64,000 bases of DNA from Bryoerythrophyllum caledonicum (GCA_963971425.1 OZ020521.1:188501-252500); one strand, 5' to 3'; positions 13,338 through 24,177 are shown, counted from the first letter of the stretch. Program-made: numbers and translations. The notes: generated from the sequence alone by a model not told the origin.

Positions 13338-13602
13338 GGGCGGGGACGTCTCCGCCCTGCCCTGTTGTGGGGAGACATCCCCACCCCTACCGGGTAAGGG
13401 CGGGGACATCTCCGCCCCTCCCGGGTAAGGGCGGGGACGTCCCTGCCCCTGCACGGGTAAGGGCGGGGACGTCCCCGCCCCTGCACGGTAAGGGCGGGGA
13501 CGTCTCCGCCCCTGCCCGGGTAAGGGCGGGGACGTCTCCGCCCCACCAGGGCAGGGCGGAGACGTCCCCGACCTTACTTGGGTAGGGGCTGGGACGTCTC
13601 CC
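13338..13602. repeat. GC-rich repeat cluster 2 of hAT element 1 (transposase promoter side)
   Basis: About ten spaced copies of AAGGGCGGGGACGTC with the partner half TCCGCCCCTG, giving near-perfect palindromes such as GGCGGAGACGTCTCCGCC. It abuts the transposase TATA box. ORFs running through it are low-complexity artefacts. Confidence 0.75.
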
Positions 13603-13830
13603 CAACCCAGGAGAAGGAGGCCTTTGGGGCATTTTGGGTGCTTAGGCATTCCTCCTCTCCATGAGGAGGGTGGAGGTTTTAATATAGGGTACCTTATTTT
13701 TGGTTCCGACAAGATTGCGACGCACTTAAAATTAGATGCAAGTTATGTCTACGAAGGAAGGCTTTCGGGAAAGTACTACTTTTGTCCTTTGACCGCATGC
13801 TCTCCAATAATGAACACCTTTATTAGCTCC

Positions 13831-14592
13831 CTAATAAACCAAGTAGTGGATAGCATTGGAGCTATGCAAGTCCCCATCCATAACGGGTAGTGTAAGCCTC
13901 TAGTAGAATGTAATGTGCAAGTTCTCTAAATATATAATTTAAACACAATTGCCCCACAAAAGATTAGGAATGTACCACATACCATGAAAGCAAAAAAATA
14001 AACCAAGTAGTGGATAGCATGGGAGCTATGCAAGTCCCCATCCATAACGGGTAGTGTAAGCCTCTAGTAGAATGTAATGTGCAAGTTCTCTAAATAAATA
14101 ATTTAAACACAATTGCCCCACAAAAGATTAGGAATGTACCACATACCATGAAAGCAAAAAAATAAACCAAGTAGTGGATAGCATGGGAGCTATGCAAGTC
14201 CCCATCCATAACGGGTAGTGTAAGCCTCTAGTAGAATGTAATGTGCAAGTTCTCTAAATAAATAATTTAAACACAATTGCCCCACAAAAGATTAGGAATG
14301 TACCACATACCATGAAAGCAAAAAAATAAACCAAGTAGTGGATAGCATGGGAGCTATGCAAGTCCCCATCCATAACGGGTAGTGTAAGCCTCTAGTAGAA
14401 TGTAATGTGCAAGTTCTCTAAATAAATAATTTAAACACAATTGCCCCACAAAAGATTAGGAATGTACCACATACCATGAAAGCAAAAAAATAAACGAAGT
14501 AGTGGATAGCATGGAAGCTATGCAAGTCCCCATCCATAACGGGTAGTATAAGCCTCTAGTAGAATGTAATGTGCAAGTTCTCTAAATAAATT
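13831..14592 (+). repeat. 164-bp tandem repeat, about 4.6 copies
   Basis: The marker AACCAAGTAGTGGATAGCAT recurs at 13837, 14001, 14165, 14329 and (one change) 14493, spacing exactly 164 bp. The copies are almost identical, so the expansion is recent. A degenerate single copy of the same core is seen near 16408-16440. No coding potential is seen. Confidence 0.9.
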
Positions 14593-14697
14593 GTACCATT
14601 ACAAACAAAAAGGATATTTAAAACCATATAATGTTTAGAGCAAAAGTATTGTTCACAAAATTGATTTGCTACGACCTAAACCTTTAAATACTCCTAG

Positions 14698-15354
14698 TCA
14701 ATAGTAACGTTGGTGAAGGGCTCGTTCGGTCCTCCTCAGCCTACCACGTGCTTGTGCCTTTTTGCTCGCGACTTGGACGTGGGTTCCGTCGGAGTCATCA
14801 TCTGAACTTGACGTGTTAGTATCATAGCTAGGTGTGTCGTCTATCATAGTCATGAACTTGCCCAATCCACCTTCTGGATACTTGCGCCATCCCATTGGAA
14901 TTATTCCATTTTCAGGGCGAGGAATTTTTACCTTCCCCGGCATCGACTTCAAAGTGGACCAATCCACTATCTTGCCCAACTTCACCTCCGCATGAACACC
15001 CCGCGCAATGAAGAGATTTACTTCGTTGCGTTTGACGAATGGGACGTCATACAACACCTGGTAAACTTCGATGCATCGGTTTTTAAACGCCTCGTCGATG
15101 CAATGTTTCAAGTTTGCCTTGTGGAAGCGCCGGTGATAGTTGTGTCACGCCTCTGGGAAAGCCTTGTTGATGTGGCACCACTTGATGTAGTTCGCGCAAT
15201 CATCAAAACTCCATGGCTCCACTACGTCCTCCCAACCTCGAAAAGCCAACTTCTCGGGATTTCGAAGAACGTGCAACCGCTTCCGATGGGCGTTCCCCGC
15301 TCTTGCACGGGTCTTGTCACGCTCCTCCTTGGCCAATCGTCCGGATGAAGACAT
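14698..15354 (-). pseudogene. Short VDWSTL-domain protein of hAT element 1 (N-domain only), one nonsense codon
   Basis: From ATG at 15354 the product is about 218 codons and matches the first 200 residues of the RING gene at 16877-19161: KRLHVLRNPEKLAF, then RGWEDVVEPWSF, then EVKLGKIVDWSTL. It stops before any coiled coil or RING. A TGA at 15145-15147 replaces what is Arg in the long copy (PEERHS against PEA-stop-HN), a CGA to TGA change typical of methyl-CpG decay. The family is not one I recognise. GC cluster 3 lies upstream. hAT element 2 has the equivalent short gene at 41083-41715, intact. Confidence 0.7.
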
Positions 15355-15505
15355 GGTGTGCATGTGTGAATGCAAAATTCTGGCCTAGATGGACGAATGA
15401 GACCTCGCACAACGCCCACATCCAGCTCAATGAAGAGATGGTGGATAGCAGTATGCGAGGTGGGGACAAATGAGGTCCCCCTCCATTAAAATAGTAATCC
15501 GGTGG

Positions 15506-15675
15506 GGGCGGAGACGTCCCCGCCCCTACCCGGGTATGGGGTGGAGACGTCCCCGCCCCTGCCCGGGTATGGGGCGGAGACGTCCCCGCCCTGCCGGGTA
15601 TGGGGCGGAGACGTGCCCGCCCCTGCCCGGGTATGGGGCGGAGACGTCTCCGCCCCACCAGGGCAGGGCGGGGAC
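15506..15675. repeat. GC-rich repeat cluster 3 of hAT element 1 (short-gene promoter side)
   Basis: Five spaced copies of TATGGGGCGGAGACGTC with CCCGCCCCTGCCCGGG. It is about 150 bp upstream of the short gene on the minus strand. Only a weak TATA-like TATTTTAA (minus, about 15485-15492) is seen at its edge. Confidence 0.7.
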
Positions 15676-16876
15676 GTTTGCTTGTAAATTGGGGAGGGGG
15701 GGTTCGTCCCCACAAAACTTTCCAAGGAGGCGTTTGAGGCCACTCTTGCTTGGCCGAGGCACTCCTCATCTCCATGAGGCGGGTGCACAATTAAATATGG
15801 GGTGATTTATTTTTGGTTCCGACAAGATCCTAATGCACTTAAAATAACATGCAGATTATGTCTCGCCCTAGTTCTAGGGAGGAAGGCGAAATGAAAAGTA
15901 CAACTCTTGTACTTTGACGGCATGCTCTCTAATAAGGAACACCTTTATTAGCTCCCTATTAGTTTTGGAGCAAACATAAGAGTGTAGAAAATGATTTCCT
16001 TCCAAATTAAAAAAAAAATTCCTTGTCTTTAGTGGAAAATAACGCTTCAACTCAAGTCAAAGATTTTCACATATTGCCAAAAATATAACGGGCAAGGTAC
16101 CAAAAACAAAAACGTCTTACCACATAAAACTTAGAGATTTTAACTTTTTATACTTTTTATTTTTTCCACAACAATATGTGGTTTAGACCTTCATATTGAC
16201 CATAAATATACATCAATCTAAAACATATCAAGTATCTAAAAACTAAAACGTTACTTGCCCATTTTTTAGCTTCCACTACTAGCATAGTTGACTTGAATAA
16301 GGTACACCCTTTTTCTACCTCTAACAATTGGTGTATAAGGAACTAACATCATCCTAAACTACCATTAGTAATGGATTTAGGCCTTATCTAGTGCAAAAAT
16401 TTGATACCAAGCAGTGAATAGCATGGGAGCTATGCAAGCCTTTCAACCCGTGTGGTTAAAATTTATGAAATTTTGTGGGGACATTAACAAAGAAGTATTT
16501 ATTGTGATCCTACGGTTAGATGTAGAAATAAAAAGGTTTTGTCTCCCTTCTTAGGCATTATACTATAGCCGGGCAATTTTGAAGTGTTTTTGGTGCAAAA
16601 ATGCCTTGGTCCTTTAGGGATTAAAAATGTTTGGAGGTTTAAAACTTGTTCCACACCATTTTTTTTAATACAAATGCACAAATCCTTATGAGGCTTAAGC
16701 ACATCCATAATCACACAGATTAACACCACTATTATCAAGTAGAATGTAGACAGTACTATTCATATTTTTTTTTAGTATCCATAATGTAATACGAAAATGG
16801 GAAAATACATTAAACGCTAAAAGATGAAGCATTGTAAGAAAATTGTCTCTTGGCACCGCAAAAATAAAAAATACAC
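15676..16876. other. Non-coding spacer of hAT element 1, partly conserved in hAT element 2
   Basis: No credible gene is seen. From about 15995 to 16720 the sequence aligns in the same orientation with 39705-40400 of hAT element 2. Shared blocks include CTTGTCTTTAGTG, GGGCAAGGTACCAAAA and ATTTTGAAGTGTTTTTGGTG. Confidence 0.65.
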
Positions 16877-19161
16877 CTAGTCAATATTCATCGGGCTATT
16901 AGTAGTGCCACTCGCCCCTGCCTCGTTGTCGTGTGCCCCTATGTGCATAGGGAGGTCTTCATCTGAGTCCAATACAAGTCTACGAGACGCCGATCGTGTT
17001 CTCCTCGTTGGTCCATCTTCATCCAACATGGCCCTTAGGATTTGGGATTGCATGAGCTGGTCGAGCGCTTGCCGTGTCCCTGGACTGTGCACATCGAGCA
17101 AGAAGTCGATTCCGTCATTTTGGAAAATTTCTTTCCACTCTGATTCCGATAATTGTCTTAGTTCTTGCGGGTCTGGTTGGTCAACGTCGTGAGAAATGCA
17201 ATCCCCGTTGTCGTCTGTGATGCGAACTCCGTCAACGGCCCACAACCATTGCCGTGGATGAGGTCGGAAACGAAATTGCTCCCCGTTCTCGTCCCAATGG
17301 CCATTAGAGCATTGGTAGAAGAAATTCGTTTTCCTTGACCGTATTTGTCCATTAACGGGATCAAATTCTTGCACACCCGGACAATCTGCTCCGGGTCCCT
17401 TTCCCAACCCCACTCGTTTGAGAGGTGCATCTTATCCAACGAGTGCATCTTCAGTTTCCAGCTCCACACCAAATCTTTTCCCCACATATGTGATTGATCA
17501 TGAGCGTTCGTCACATTGAACTCCCAATGCGGGGGCATGTATGGAACTAATCCAAAAAGTTCATACAATCGCTCGTGAAAAGGGGCCTTGCACAATGAGC
17601 ACCGCCGGCGTACGACCATCAAGCTAATCAAACAAAATGGATGGTACAAGTGCTCACAAGTGCCTAGATGCATCCCACCTTCTGGACCAAATGGGTTTAG
17701 ACAAATTGAGCAAGTCGTACCGTCGGATACGAAGCTCGAAGGTTGTGGCGACAATAACATGGGTTTGCCCCGATGATCGAGGGTAGATGAAACCTCCTTT
17801 TTGAAATCCCATTTGTAACGGGACCAATCGATGGTTGTTTGCCCACCAGCGGTTTTCACCATCGCCATTTCATCCATCTTGAAAAGATCATCTACGAGGG
17901 CCCACGATGTCAAACCAAACACCCTCTCCTGGTTGTTTTCGGTATAGTTGTTGTCGATTTTTTGGAATTCCGCCACCAATTGTCGGGACCGATCGACCGT
18001 GAAGACGCATGCCAACTTCCATTGATAGTAATGTTCTACCAACACATCCAAGCGACTTTGTAGTCTTGAATTCTCTTCAAGCGCTTTAGCGAGCTCTTTG
18101 CCGCAGTCATCCCCCACACCCTCTTCTTTGTTGACCATAGCTTTGTCTGCGTTGGTAAGGGCCTCATCAAACGACAATGAATCGTCTTGGGTTGACACAT
18201 GTACAAGCACTTCTTCCTCCCGTCGTGGATTCCGATCTTCTGTGGTCATTGTACTAGTTTGAAGGGCAAGTCGGAGCTCCTCCATATCACGTCGTTGCTG
18301 GTCAATAACAATGTTTTTATCATTGACATCAACTCTCAACTTGCGAACCTCATCGCGCAATGACAATAGTTCTGTTGTCTTCCCTTCCAATTGGTTCAGC
18401 AAGGTTTGGATAGTGTTGGCAAAAATAGCACCAGTAGAGGCTTCTAACGTTTGATCAACAACCGTGGGGGATTGTACCTGAGCCCCAACTTCATTAAGAG
18501 TATTGTTAACGACTACGCTAACCGTTTGTTCTGCCCTCCTTCGTTTGGTGCGCGCTTGTGTCCTTTGGCTCCTTATGATTGGAACGTGGGATCCGTCAGA
18601 GTCTGTATCCGTGTTTGAAGGATCGGTCTCGTACGTGTCGACCGGTTCAGTCTTTGCCATCGATTTGTCCAATCCGCCTTCTGGATACCTCCGTGTCTCC
18701 ATTGGAATCAATCCATTCGCCGGAGAAGGAACTCTTATGCTATCTCCTATGGCTTTCAAGGTGGACCAATCCACCCTCTTGCCCAACTTTACCTCCGCAT
18801 GAACACCTCGTGCAAGGAAGAGATTTACTTTGTTGCGTTTGATATAAGGGATGTCGTACAAGACCTGGTATACTTCAATGCACCGATTTTTGAACGCCTC
18901 GTCGGTGCACTTCCATAAATTTGCCTTGTGAAAGCGTCCGTGATAACTGTGTCGCTCCTCCGGGAAAGCCTTGTCGATATGGCACCACTCGATGAAGTTT
19001 GCGCAATCCTCAAAACTCCATGGCTCCGGAACTTCTTCCCAACCTTTAAAAGCCAATTTAACAGGATTCCGAAGTACATGCAACCTCTTCCGCTGCTTGT
19101 TTCCCGATCGTAGTCGACTCTTGTCTCGTTCTTCTTTATTCGTTTTTACCGGCGTGGCCAT
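16877..19161 (-). pseudogene. Long VDWSTL-domain / coiled-coil / RING-H2 protein of hAT element 1, one frameshift
   Basis: From ATG at 19161 (MATPVKTNKEERDK) the protein has the N-domain (about residues 15-190, with KGWEEVPEPWSF and KRVDWSTL), then a Ser/Asp linker, then a coiled coil around residues 260-450 rich in Leu and Glu. A RING-H2 finger follows near residues 480-530: CSIC, then CEHLYHPFC, then CSLC. RING-H2 proteins are usually ubiquitin E3 ligases, so this is a candidate E3. The frame shifts by one base near 17335: the - strand frame ending at 17158 gives way to the frame ending at 16877, which holds NFFYQCSNGHW, homologous to MFFYQTLGWHW in element 2. An alternative upstream ATG exists at 19290. 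It is divergent with the kinase gene across GC cluster 4. Confidence 0.75.
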
Positions 19162-19293
19162 GGATGGGAAAAATCTGAATAATATATGTGATGCGAATGG
19201 ATGAAGTCCTCGCACGACGCCCACAACCAACTCAATTAAGAGGTGGATGAAGAGGGAGTATGTGAGGCGGGGACAATTAGGGGTGTGCACGAT

Positions 19294-19301
19294 ATTATAT
19301 A
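19294..19301 (-). promoter_or_regulatory. TATA box of the RING gene in hAT element 1
   Basis: TATATAAT on the minus strand, about 135 bp before the ATG at 19161 and about 25 bp from GC cluster 4. Confidence 0.55.
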
Positions 19302-19325
19302 GCCGATAGACGAAGCACTGGTCTA

Positions 19326-19412
19326 GGGTCCCCGGGCAGGGGCGGGGATGTCTCCGCCCCTACTGGGCAGGGGTGGAGACGTCCCGGCCCTGCCCACGTA
19401 GGGCGGGGACGT
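19326..19412. promoter_or_regulatory. GC-rich repeat cluster 4 of hAT element 1, centre of a divergent promoter
   Basis: Three to four copies of GGGCGGGGA/GACGTC type repeats lie between two opposed TATA boxes (19294-19301 minus, 19437-19444 plus). One cluster therefore serves both RING and kinase genes by position. Confidence 0.65.
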
Positions 19413-19436
19413 CTTCGCAAAAGGAACCCTACACCA

Positions 19437-19444
19437 TATAAATA
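19437..19444 (+). promoter_or_regulatory. TATA box of the kinase gene in hAT element 1
   Basis: TATAAATA, 190 bp before the kinase ATG and 25 bp after the edge of GC cluster 4. Confidence 0.65.
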
Positions 19445-19633
19445 GGGGACTTTCTGTCTTTATTCTCTTCTAAGTCCACTCCCTAGGCCTCACGTGTCAG
19501 TTCGCTTTGCGGCCTGAAAGTGAGTTTGGTGGGTGATCGGGCTTGGCCCATTTATTGTACCCAGACTCTTTGCGGTTTTTTTTAAAACCATCAACTTGGA
19601 ATTTCGACCACGATAGGGAGTTGACAATCACAT

Positions 19634-21184
19634 ATGGCGGGAGAAGGAAGTAGGTCGATGGAGAAGCGCCCAGTATTTATGGACTTGGATGATGTTGATG
19701 AGACGGTTCTTCCGTCCACCAACACGGAGTTGACTTCGGGATCATTGAATCCGTCGTTATCGAGCGGGAAGAGGCGGATGAAGTCACCGAATCCGGATAT
19801 GCCCCCGCACGAATACATGGTTGAATGTAGAGGGATTGCCGTCGAGTTTTACAAGCGTCAGACGACAGGGGCGTTGACGAGGAGCTATTTGACCCACAAC
19901 GAAGAGGGATACCACAAGTTGACGGTTGACATGCGACACGAATTAATGTCAAACCTTGATAAATCTGAGAAATTTAATAATTTCTCAGATTATTGGTTGC
20001 ATTCGGAGTGGTTGGACACACAAGTGACCGCACTGACCACCAATATCGTTGCGAACTGGTGTTACGTCACAGGGAAGAAGGAGGATGAGAGCACCTGGAA
20101 CCTGGAGGAGCGCGCACTAGTGGCGAAGATGAGGATGATCCAGGGCTTCGTTCAACAGGACTCTTCTTCCCGTAAGAAGAAACTAGCTCCTTGGAAAGCG
20201 ACTATTGAGGAACAAATTTTGGTTCACTGCGTTAGTGGAACTTTCAAGTGGCTTGAAAGTTGCGCTAAAGTGATTCCAATGCCAGGGCAAAGCGCGGTGG
20301 GTGGCTATGGGGCTGTACGGAAGGTGATGATAACCAAATTGGAAAACATTCCAAGTTGGATTTACTTCGCCGGAAAGACTCTGACCAACACCAACGAGAG
20401 GGAGAAGCGCCGAAACATCATCAACGAGGCTGGAGGATGTCCGTTAGTGCATCCAGGGATCATTAGGCTTGCGTACATCCACCCGAAAACTATGGAAGGG
20501 TACACGCTCTGGTGGAATGGGGGATCTCTGGCTTCTTTTTGGTCCAAGTTTGACTCGAAAGTGGACGAAGCATTGCCATTTGAACGGATTGAGATGCATC
20601 CGAATATCGGGTTGTCAATCCAAGAGCTTCGGTGGGTAAAAACTTACCGCCAGAATCGAGTGAACCTCGCGCTATCATTGCTTGTCATTGTGGGAAAATG
20701 CCACGATGCAAATTATATACACAATGACATCTCTCCATCGAATGTTTTGCTCCACTTTGATGAGTGGAAACCCGATACGGTGTACATCGGAATTTGCGAT
20801 TGGGGGCTTTCTAGTTGGGTTGTGGAGAATGAGCCATCAAGGTATGGTTATCAATTCAAGGAGGAGCTTCAACAAGAGAGAGAGCGGCGACGGTTTGTGG
20901 CACTAGAACTGTTCTATAATTTTGGGCTGCAAGACTCCACCAACTCGCTTGAAGTCATGCAACGGTCACACCTCTACTCCAAGGCAGCAGATGCATTTGC
21001 GGTGGGTTGGATTTGTGAAAAAATTTGGAAAGAAGATTGGGACACTTTGTATTTCACCAGCAAAAACACGGAGCAATATGTAAACTTGAAGCTAAAACTT
21101 ACAGCGTTGCAAAAACAACTGCTCGAAGAACGGTCTTCTGTACCAGATGTTTTAGACACATTAATGAAACCCCCCAACAACTAG
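19634..21184 (+). CDS. Divergent protein kinase, cargo of hAT element 1
   Basis: An intact 516-residue frame. The N-terminal 200 residues match nothing I recognise. The kinase domain follows with a Gly-rich loop GGYGAVRKV (about residues 222-230), Lys in FAGKTL (about 249), a catalytic loop HNDISPSNVLLHF (Asp about 364) in place of HRDxxxxN, and CDWGLSSW (about 387) in place of DFG. ALE stands where APE is expected, and ADAFAVGW fits the helix-F region. All core catalytic residues (Lys, Asp, Asn, Asp) are present, so activity is plausible. The HND/DWG pattern is unlike mainstream plant receptor kinases. The homologue in hAT element 2 is at 46512-48464. It is divergent to the RING gene and sits downstream of TATA 19437. 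Confidence 0.85.
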   Translation: MAGEGSRSMEKRPVFMDLDDVDETVLPSTNTELTSGSLNPSLSSGKRRMKSPNPDMPPHEYMVECRGIAVEFYKRQTTGALTRSYLTHNEEGYHKLTVDMRHELMSNLDKSEKFNNFSDYWLHSEWLDTQVTALTTNIVANWCYVTGKKEDESTWNLEERALVAKMRMIQGFVQQDSSSRKKKLAPWKATIEEQILVHCVSGTFKWLESCAKVIPMPGQSAVGGYGAVRKVMITKLENIPSWIYFAGKTLTNTNEREKRRNIINEAGGCPLVHPGIIRLAYIHPKTMEGYTLWWNGGSLASFWSKFDSKVDEALPFERIEMHPNIGLSIQELRWVKTYRQNRVNLALSLLVIVGKCHDANYIHNDISPSNVLLHFDEWKPDTVYIGICDWGLSSWVVENEPSRYGYQFKEELQQERERRRFVALELFYNFGLQDSTNSLEVMQRSHLYSKAADAFAVGWICEKIWKEDWDTLYFTSKNTEQYVNLKLKLTALQKQLLEERSSVPDVLDTLMKPPNN

Positions 21185-21612
21185 ACTATGCCTCTATGTT
21201 GTTACCAACAATAGTTTTTTGTTAATTAGCTGCATTAGTTTCGCATGTGGTGGTTAAATAGGCAATACGGCATCTTCGTAGAAGAATATGTGTAATTGGC
21301 AATTGCCATACGTTATATTTTAATCAAAATTGGATACGTCCAAATCTTAAATTCTAAATCCGAGATTTGCATTTGTTCAAGCACAAATAACAATTGATAC
21401 ACTAAATGTGCACAAGTGAAAGAAATAAATTTATTATTTCTACAAAAAATGATACATAGTGTAGTAAATGGCATTTAGTGTCCGGTTATGTCACTACACT
21501 AAGTGCCTCATTTGCAATTGGTGTATGGGTTCACATTTAGTGTATACTACAGTAAACATAAATTTTAGTTTACCAACATAGTGTCAATAGTTAAACACTA
21601 TTAACTAACTCA
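21185..21612. other. AT-rich spacer after the kinase in hAT element 1
   Basis: No gene is seen. A short self-similar stretch at 21400-21560 repeats forms of CACTAAATG and its complement (CATTTAGTG). Confidence 0.5.
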
Positions 21613-21613
21613 T

Positions 21614-21743
21614 GAAGGGGCGGAGACGTCTCCGCCCCTGCACTAGTAGAGGCGGAGACGTCCCCGCCCCTTTATGGGCAGGGGCGGGGACGTCCCCGCC
21701 TCACACGGGCAGGGCGTGGACGTCTCCGCCCCACCTCCCTCTT
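21614..21743. repeat. GC-rich repeat cluster 5 of hAT element 1 (right end)
   Basis: Four copies of the element's GACGTC palindrome (GGGCGGAGACGTCTCCGCCC and variants), about 200 bp inside the right TIR. With cluster 1 it gives both element ends the same motif. Confidence 0.75.
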
Positions 21744-21861
21744 GCCATTAGTCCTCGATCCTACTCAAACATGACCCTCTCCTACGTGGCAGCTATGTGG
21801 TGCCAACATGGCTGCCACGTCGCATGTTTTTTACCTAGTGGGTAAGTCAACCCTGAGTTGA

Positions 21862-21945
21862 CTTACCCGGACGGGCGAGAGCTCTACCGGACGGGCGAAT
21901 CGGACGGACGGGCGTACCGGACGTCCGTCCAGTATGACAACCCTG
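21862..21945. repeat. Right subterminal CGGACGG repeats and right TIR of hAT element 1
   Basis: Repeated CCGGACGGGCG, GGACGGACGGGCG and GGACGTCCGTCC precede the reversed TIR TATGACAACCCTG (21933-21945), followed by the duplication GCCTAGAT (21946-21953). Confidence 0.75.
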
Positions 21946-22720
21946 GCCTAGATCCTTGTGTAACCAATCCTCAGCCCATTCATACACGACTCATACAAGC
22001 ATGGTGACCCATCTCATGTTCACTTAGGTTCCTTGTGGTTGATTAGTGAGGTGGTGACTTACCCCTGCCCTTTAATTGAACCCACCTTTGAACAAGTGTA
22101 ACTTTTTCCCTAGGGCTCCAAATGCAACGTTTTCAACTCTCATGGGTTCAATTCAGCATTCCGAACTTGATTAGACCCTTAATGATCAGGTTCAGGCTTA
22201 GGTGTGACCCTGGAACCAGTTGGCAGCAGACAGGCTTCCCTATTTTCTACAAACTTATAATCCTAATTATCTCCTTGGCTTCAACTCCGATTCTTATGTT
22301 TGTTTTTTTGATTCTTATAAGTTTTTTGTGCTTAACATGATGGCAGCATTCGATTGATCATTTGACTCAGCCCTGGACCTCACAGCCAGCGACCAGCAGT
22401 GCACCTTCAACATATGAGTGTATTCAAGATCGTGCATCACATTCCCACGCATATACCTCATCCATTCACACAAGTATTCCACTTCAACCTTGTTAAGAAT
22501 GAACCTCCAGCTGCTTTTACTTACTAATGACCATTTATCCGGTTGTTTAGTTAAATGTGAAGCAAACCCTAATTCTAGCAAAAAATTGGCAGCGCTTCCG
22601 CGTGGTTTTAGTATCTACAAAATTAGGGTTCCTTATTGCATAAGGGATTGACTACTAGCCGGGGGGTGAGGAGAGGCTCCCTGGTTTGATTCGATTTACC
22701 CTCCTTCCTTCAGTTGTGTG
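21946..22720 (-). repeat. Solo LTR, distal part (3' LTR section, reversed)
   Basis: Reverse complement of the LTR 3' section seen at 26236-27000 and 49706-50464, including the GGAAGGAGGGT and GGCTAGTAGTCAAT blocks. It is more diverged than those two from each other. No gene is seen. Confidence 0.8.
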
Positions 22721-22723
22721 ACC

Positions 22724-23230
22724 CAGCTTCAGTCGTCCTGCTGGTCGTCTCTTCTTCTTCGTGATCGTGCTCCTCTTCTGTTGGTCGTCTTCTCTTCTTT
22801 GTGATCGTACTCCTCTTCTGCCAATCGTCTTCTCTTCTTCGTGATCGTGCTCCTCTTCAGCTGGTCGTCTTCTCTTCTTCGTGATCGTGCTCCTCTTCAG
22901 CTGGTCGTCTTCTCTTCTTCGTGATCGTGCTCCTCTACTGCGAGTCGTCTTCTCTTCTTCGTGATCCTGCTCCTCTACTGTTGGTCGTCTCTTTTCTTCG
23001 TGATTGTGCTCCTCTTCTGCTGGTCGTCTCTTCTTCTTCGTGATCGTGCTCCTCTTCTGCTGGTCATCTTCTCTTCTTCGTGATCGTGCTCCTCTACTGC
23101 TGGTCGTCTCTCTTCTTCGTGATTGTGCTCCTCTACTGCTGGTCGTCTCTCTTCTTCTTCGTGATCGTGCTCCTCTTCTGCTAGTCGTCTTTTCTTCTTC
23201 GTGATCGTGCTCCTCTACTGCTGGTTCCTA
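22724..23230 (-). repeat. 40-bp tandem array in the solo LTR, about 12 copies
   Basis: The unit contains CTGGTCGTCTTCTCTTCTTC and GTGATCGTGCTCCTCTTCAG, period 40 bp (some copies shorter). Reversed, it resembles each half of the 81-bp satellite (CACGAAGAAGAG, GAGGAGCACGA). It occupies the same place in the LTR as the 81-bp arrays do in the host LTRs. Confidence 0.85.
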
Positions 23231-24172
23231 CCGAACTTGTTACCTCCTACCAAAAAAACTACTCACTGGCCGGCTCTTCTCCAGTCCGGCTCTTCTCTAG
23301 TCCTCACTTCTACATTCCCTCACTCCCTTCCTACTCACACTTTTTGAATAATGAACCTCTCTCCAGGGGTGACCCCCAAGCCCTTGGCTTCCCCTACGTT
23401 CCCAAGGGCGTTCCCTGCCGCCTTTGCTTCCTTCCATTAATGACCTTGTTCAAAAAAATAGCCATAAACCTATGACTAACTAATTCCGTGCCACCCTTGC
23501 ATTTAACAAAAGTGGGTGTCACATTAACCAAGGAATATCTAAATCTAAACTTGACTCCATGCCACATGGGTGTGCATGATCTCCAATAAGTGAGCCATTA
23601 AGTTAATTCCAAGGTTGCAAAATCAATTAATCTACCTAGATTGAATTCCCCTTGCTTGGGGTAATTCCTAATTTTCCCTAGTGATCAACGAGGGGTTTGC
23701 CCCACCTTTTGGACTCTTCCAACCATTTTTTTAGGGGCTATTAAACCTCCTTCTTTTTTCCTTCCCCTTGCCATCGTTTCTCTCCTTCTCCTAATTTTTA
23801 CCTTCGTGATTTCCTCATCATGACCAATTTCGGTCCATGACTAGGTAGGAGGTAATTTCTTCCCCACAACTTTATTTTTCTTCCTTTTCTATTGTTTTTG
23901 TATTTTCTCTTCTTCATCTTTTTTATTTTGGCTTTTTCTAACCTTCTCTTCATTTTTTCCTTCCTAATTATTTTTTTGGTTCACTAAATAAAATCCGTGG
24001 TCGCCATAGAGTGGCTCCATTTTAAGGAACTAGTGAACGGAAAGGCCATTTAGCCGTATTGATCAAAAATCATGGGTTAATCCTATTGGATTACCCACTT
24101 CAACTACTAGTTGAACCTAACACAATTGATGTGCGGTCCATTCATCCTCGGGAGTCGTTTTGGCGGCTCACA
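23231..24172 (-). repeat. Solo LTR, proximal part (U3-like, reversed)
   Basis: Reverse complement, diverged, of 2040-2937: the blocks around GCATGATCTCCAATAAGTGAG, the TTTTTCCTTCC tracts and the final GGCGGCTCACA all correspond. It is followed by the duplication GCGAG at 24173-24177. Confidence 0.8.
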
Positions 24173-24177
24173 GCGAG

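Larger units (their letters stand above)
9002..21945. mobile_element. hAT element 1: giant composite hAT transposon with transposase, RING and kinase cargo
   Basis: The ends are CATGGTTGTCATA (9002-9014) and, reversed, CAGGGTTGTCATA (21933-21945), 12 of 13 identical. The 8-bp duplication GCCTAGAT flanks it exactly (8994-9001 and 21946-21953). CAGGG-type ends and an 8-bp duplication are hallmarks of the hAT superfamily. The 12,944-bp interior holds a hAT transposase, a short VDWSTL-domain gene and a RING gene on the - strand, and a kinase on the + strand. Five clusters of GACGTC-centred GC repeats are spread between genes and near both ends. Most hAT elements are a few kb and carry only transposase, so size and cargo are unusual. 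Confidence 0.85.
8932..24172 (-). mobile_element. Inverted solo LTR of a related gypsy family, interrupted by hAT element 1
   Basis: Starting at 8932, TGTGAGCCAAATAAACC is the reverse complement of the LTR 3' end. The LTR continues from 21946 after the hAT insertion and finishes at 24172 with GGCGGCTCACA, the reverse complement of the LTR start. It is flanked by the 5-bp duplication GCGAG (8927-8931 and 24173-24177), and no internal coding region lies between its ends, so it is a solo LTR. Its own length is about 2.3 kb. Sequence divergence from the host LTR is clearly higher than between the two host LTRs, so it is a different subfamily. Confidence 0.85.

Noticed and set aside
13224..13712. 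Pro/Gly/Arg-rich ORFs across GC cluster 2 of hAT element 1
   Set aside because: Encoded by the palindromic DNA repeat on either strand; the repeat explains the open frame.
8997..21955. MULE-type 10-bp duplication GGCCTAGATC for element 1
   Set aside because: Placing the boundary at C/AGGGTTGTC gives an exact 8-bp duplication on both sides and 13-bp ends matching element 2, which fits the hAT transposase inside.
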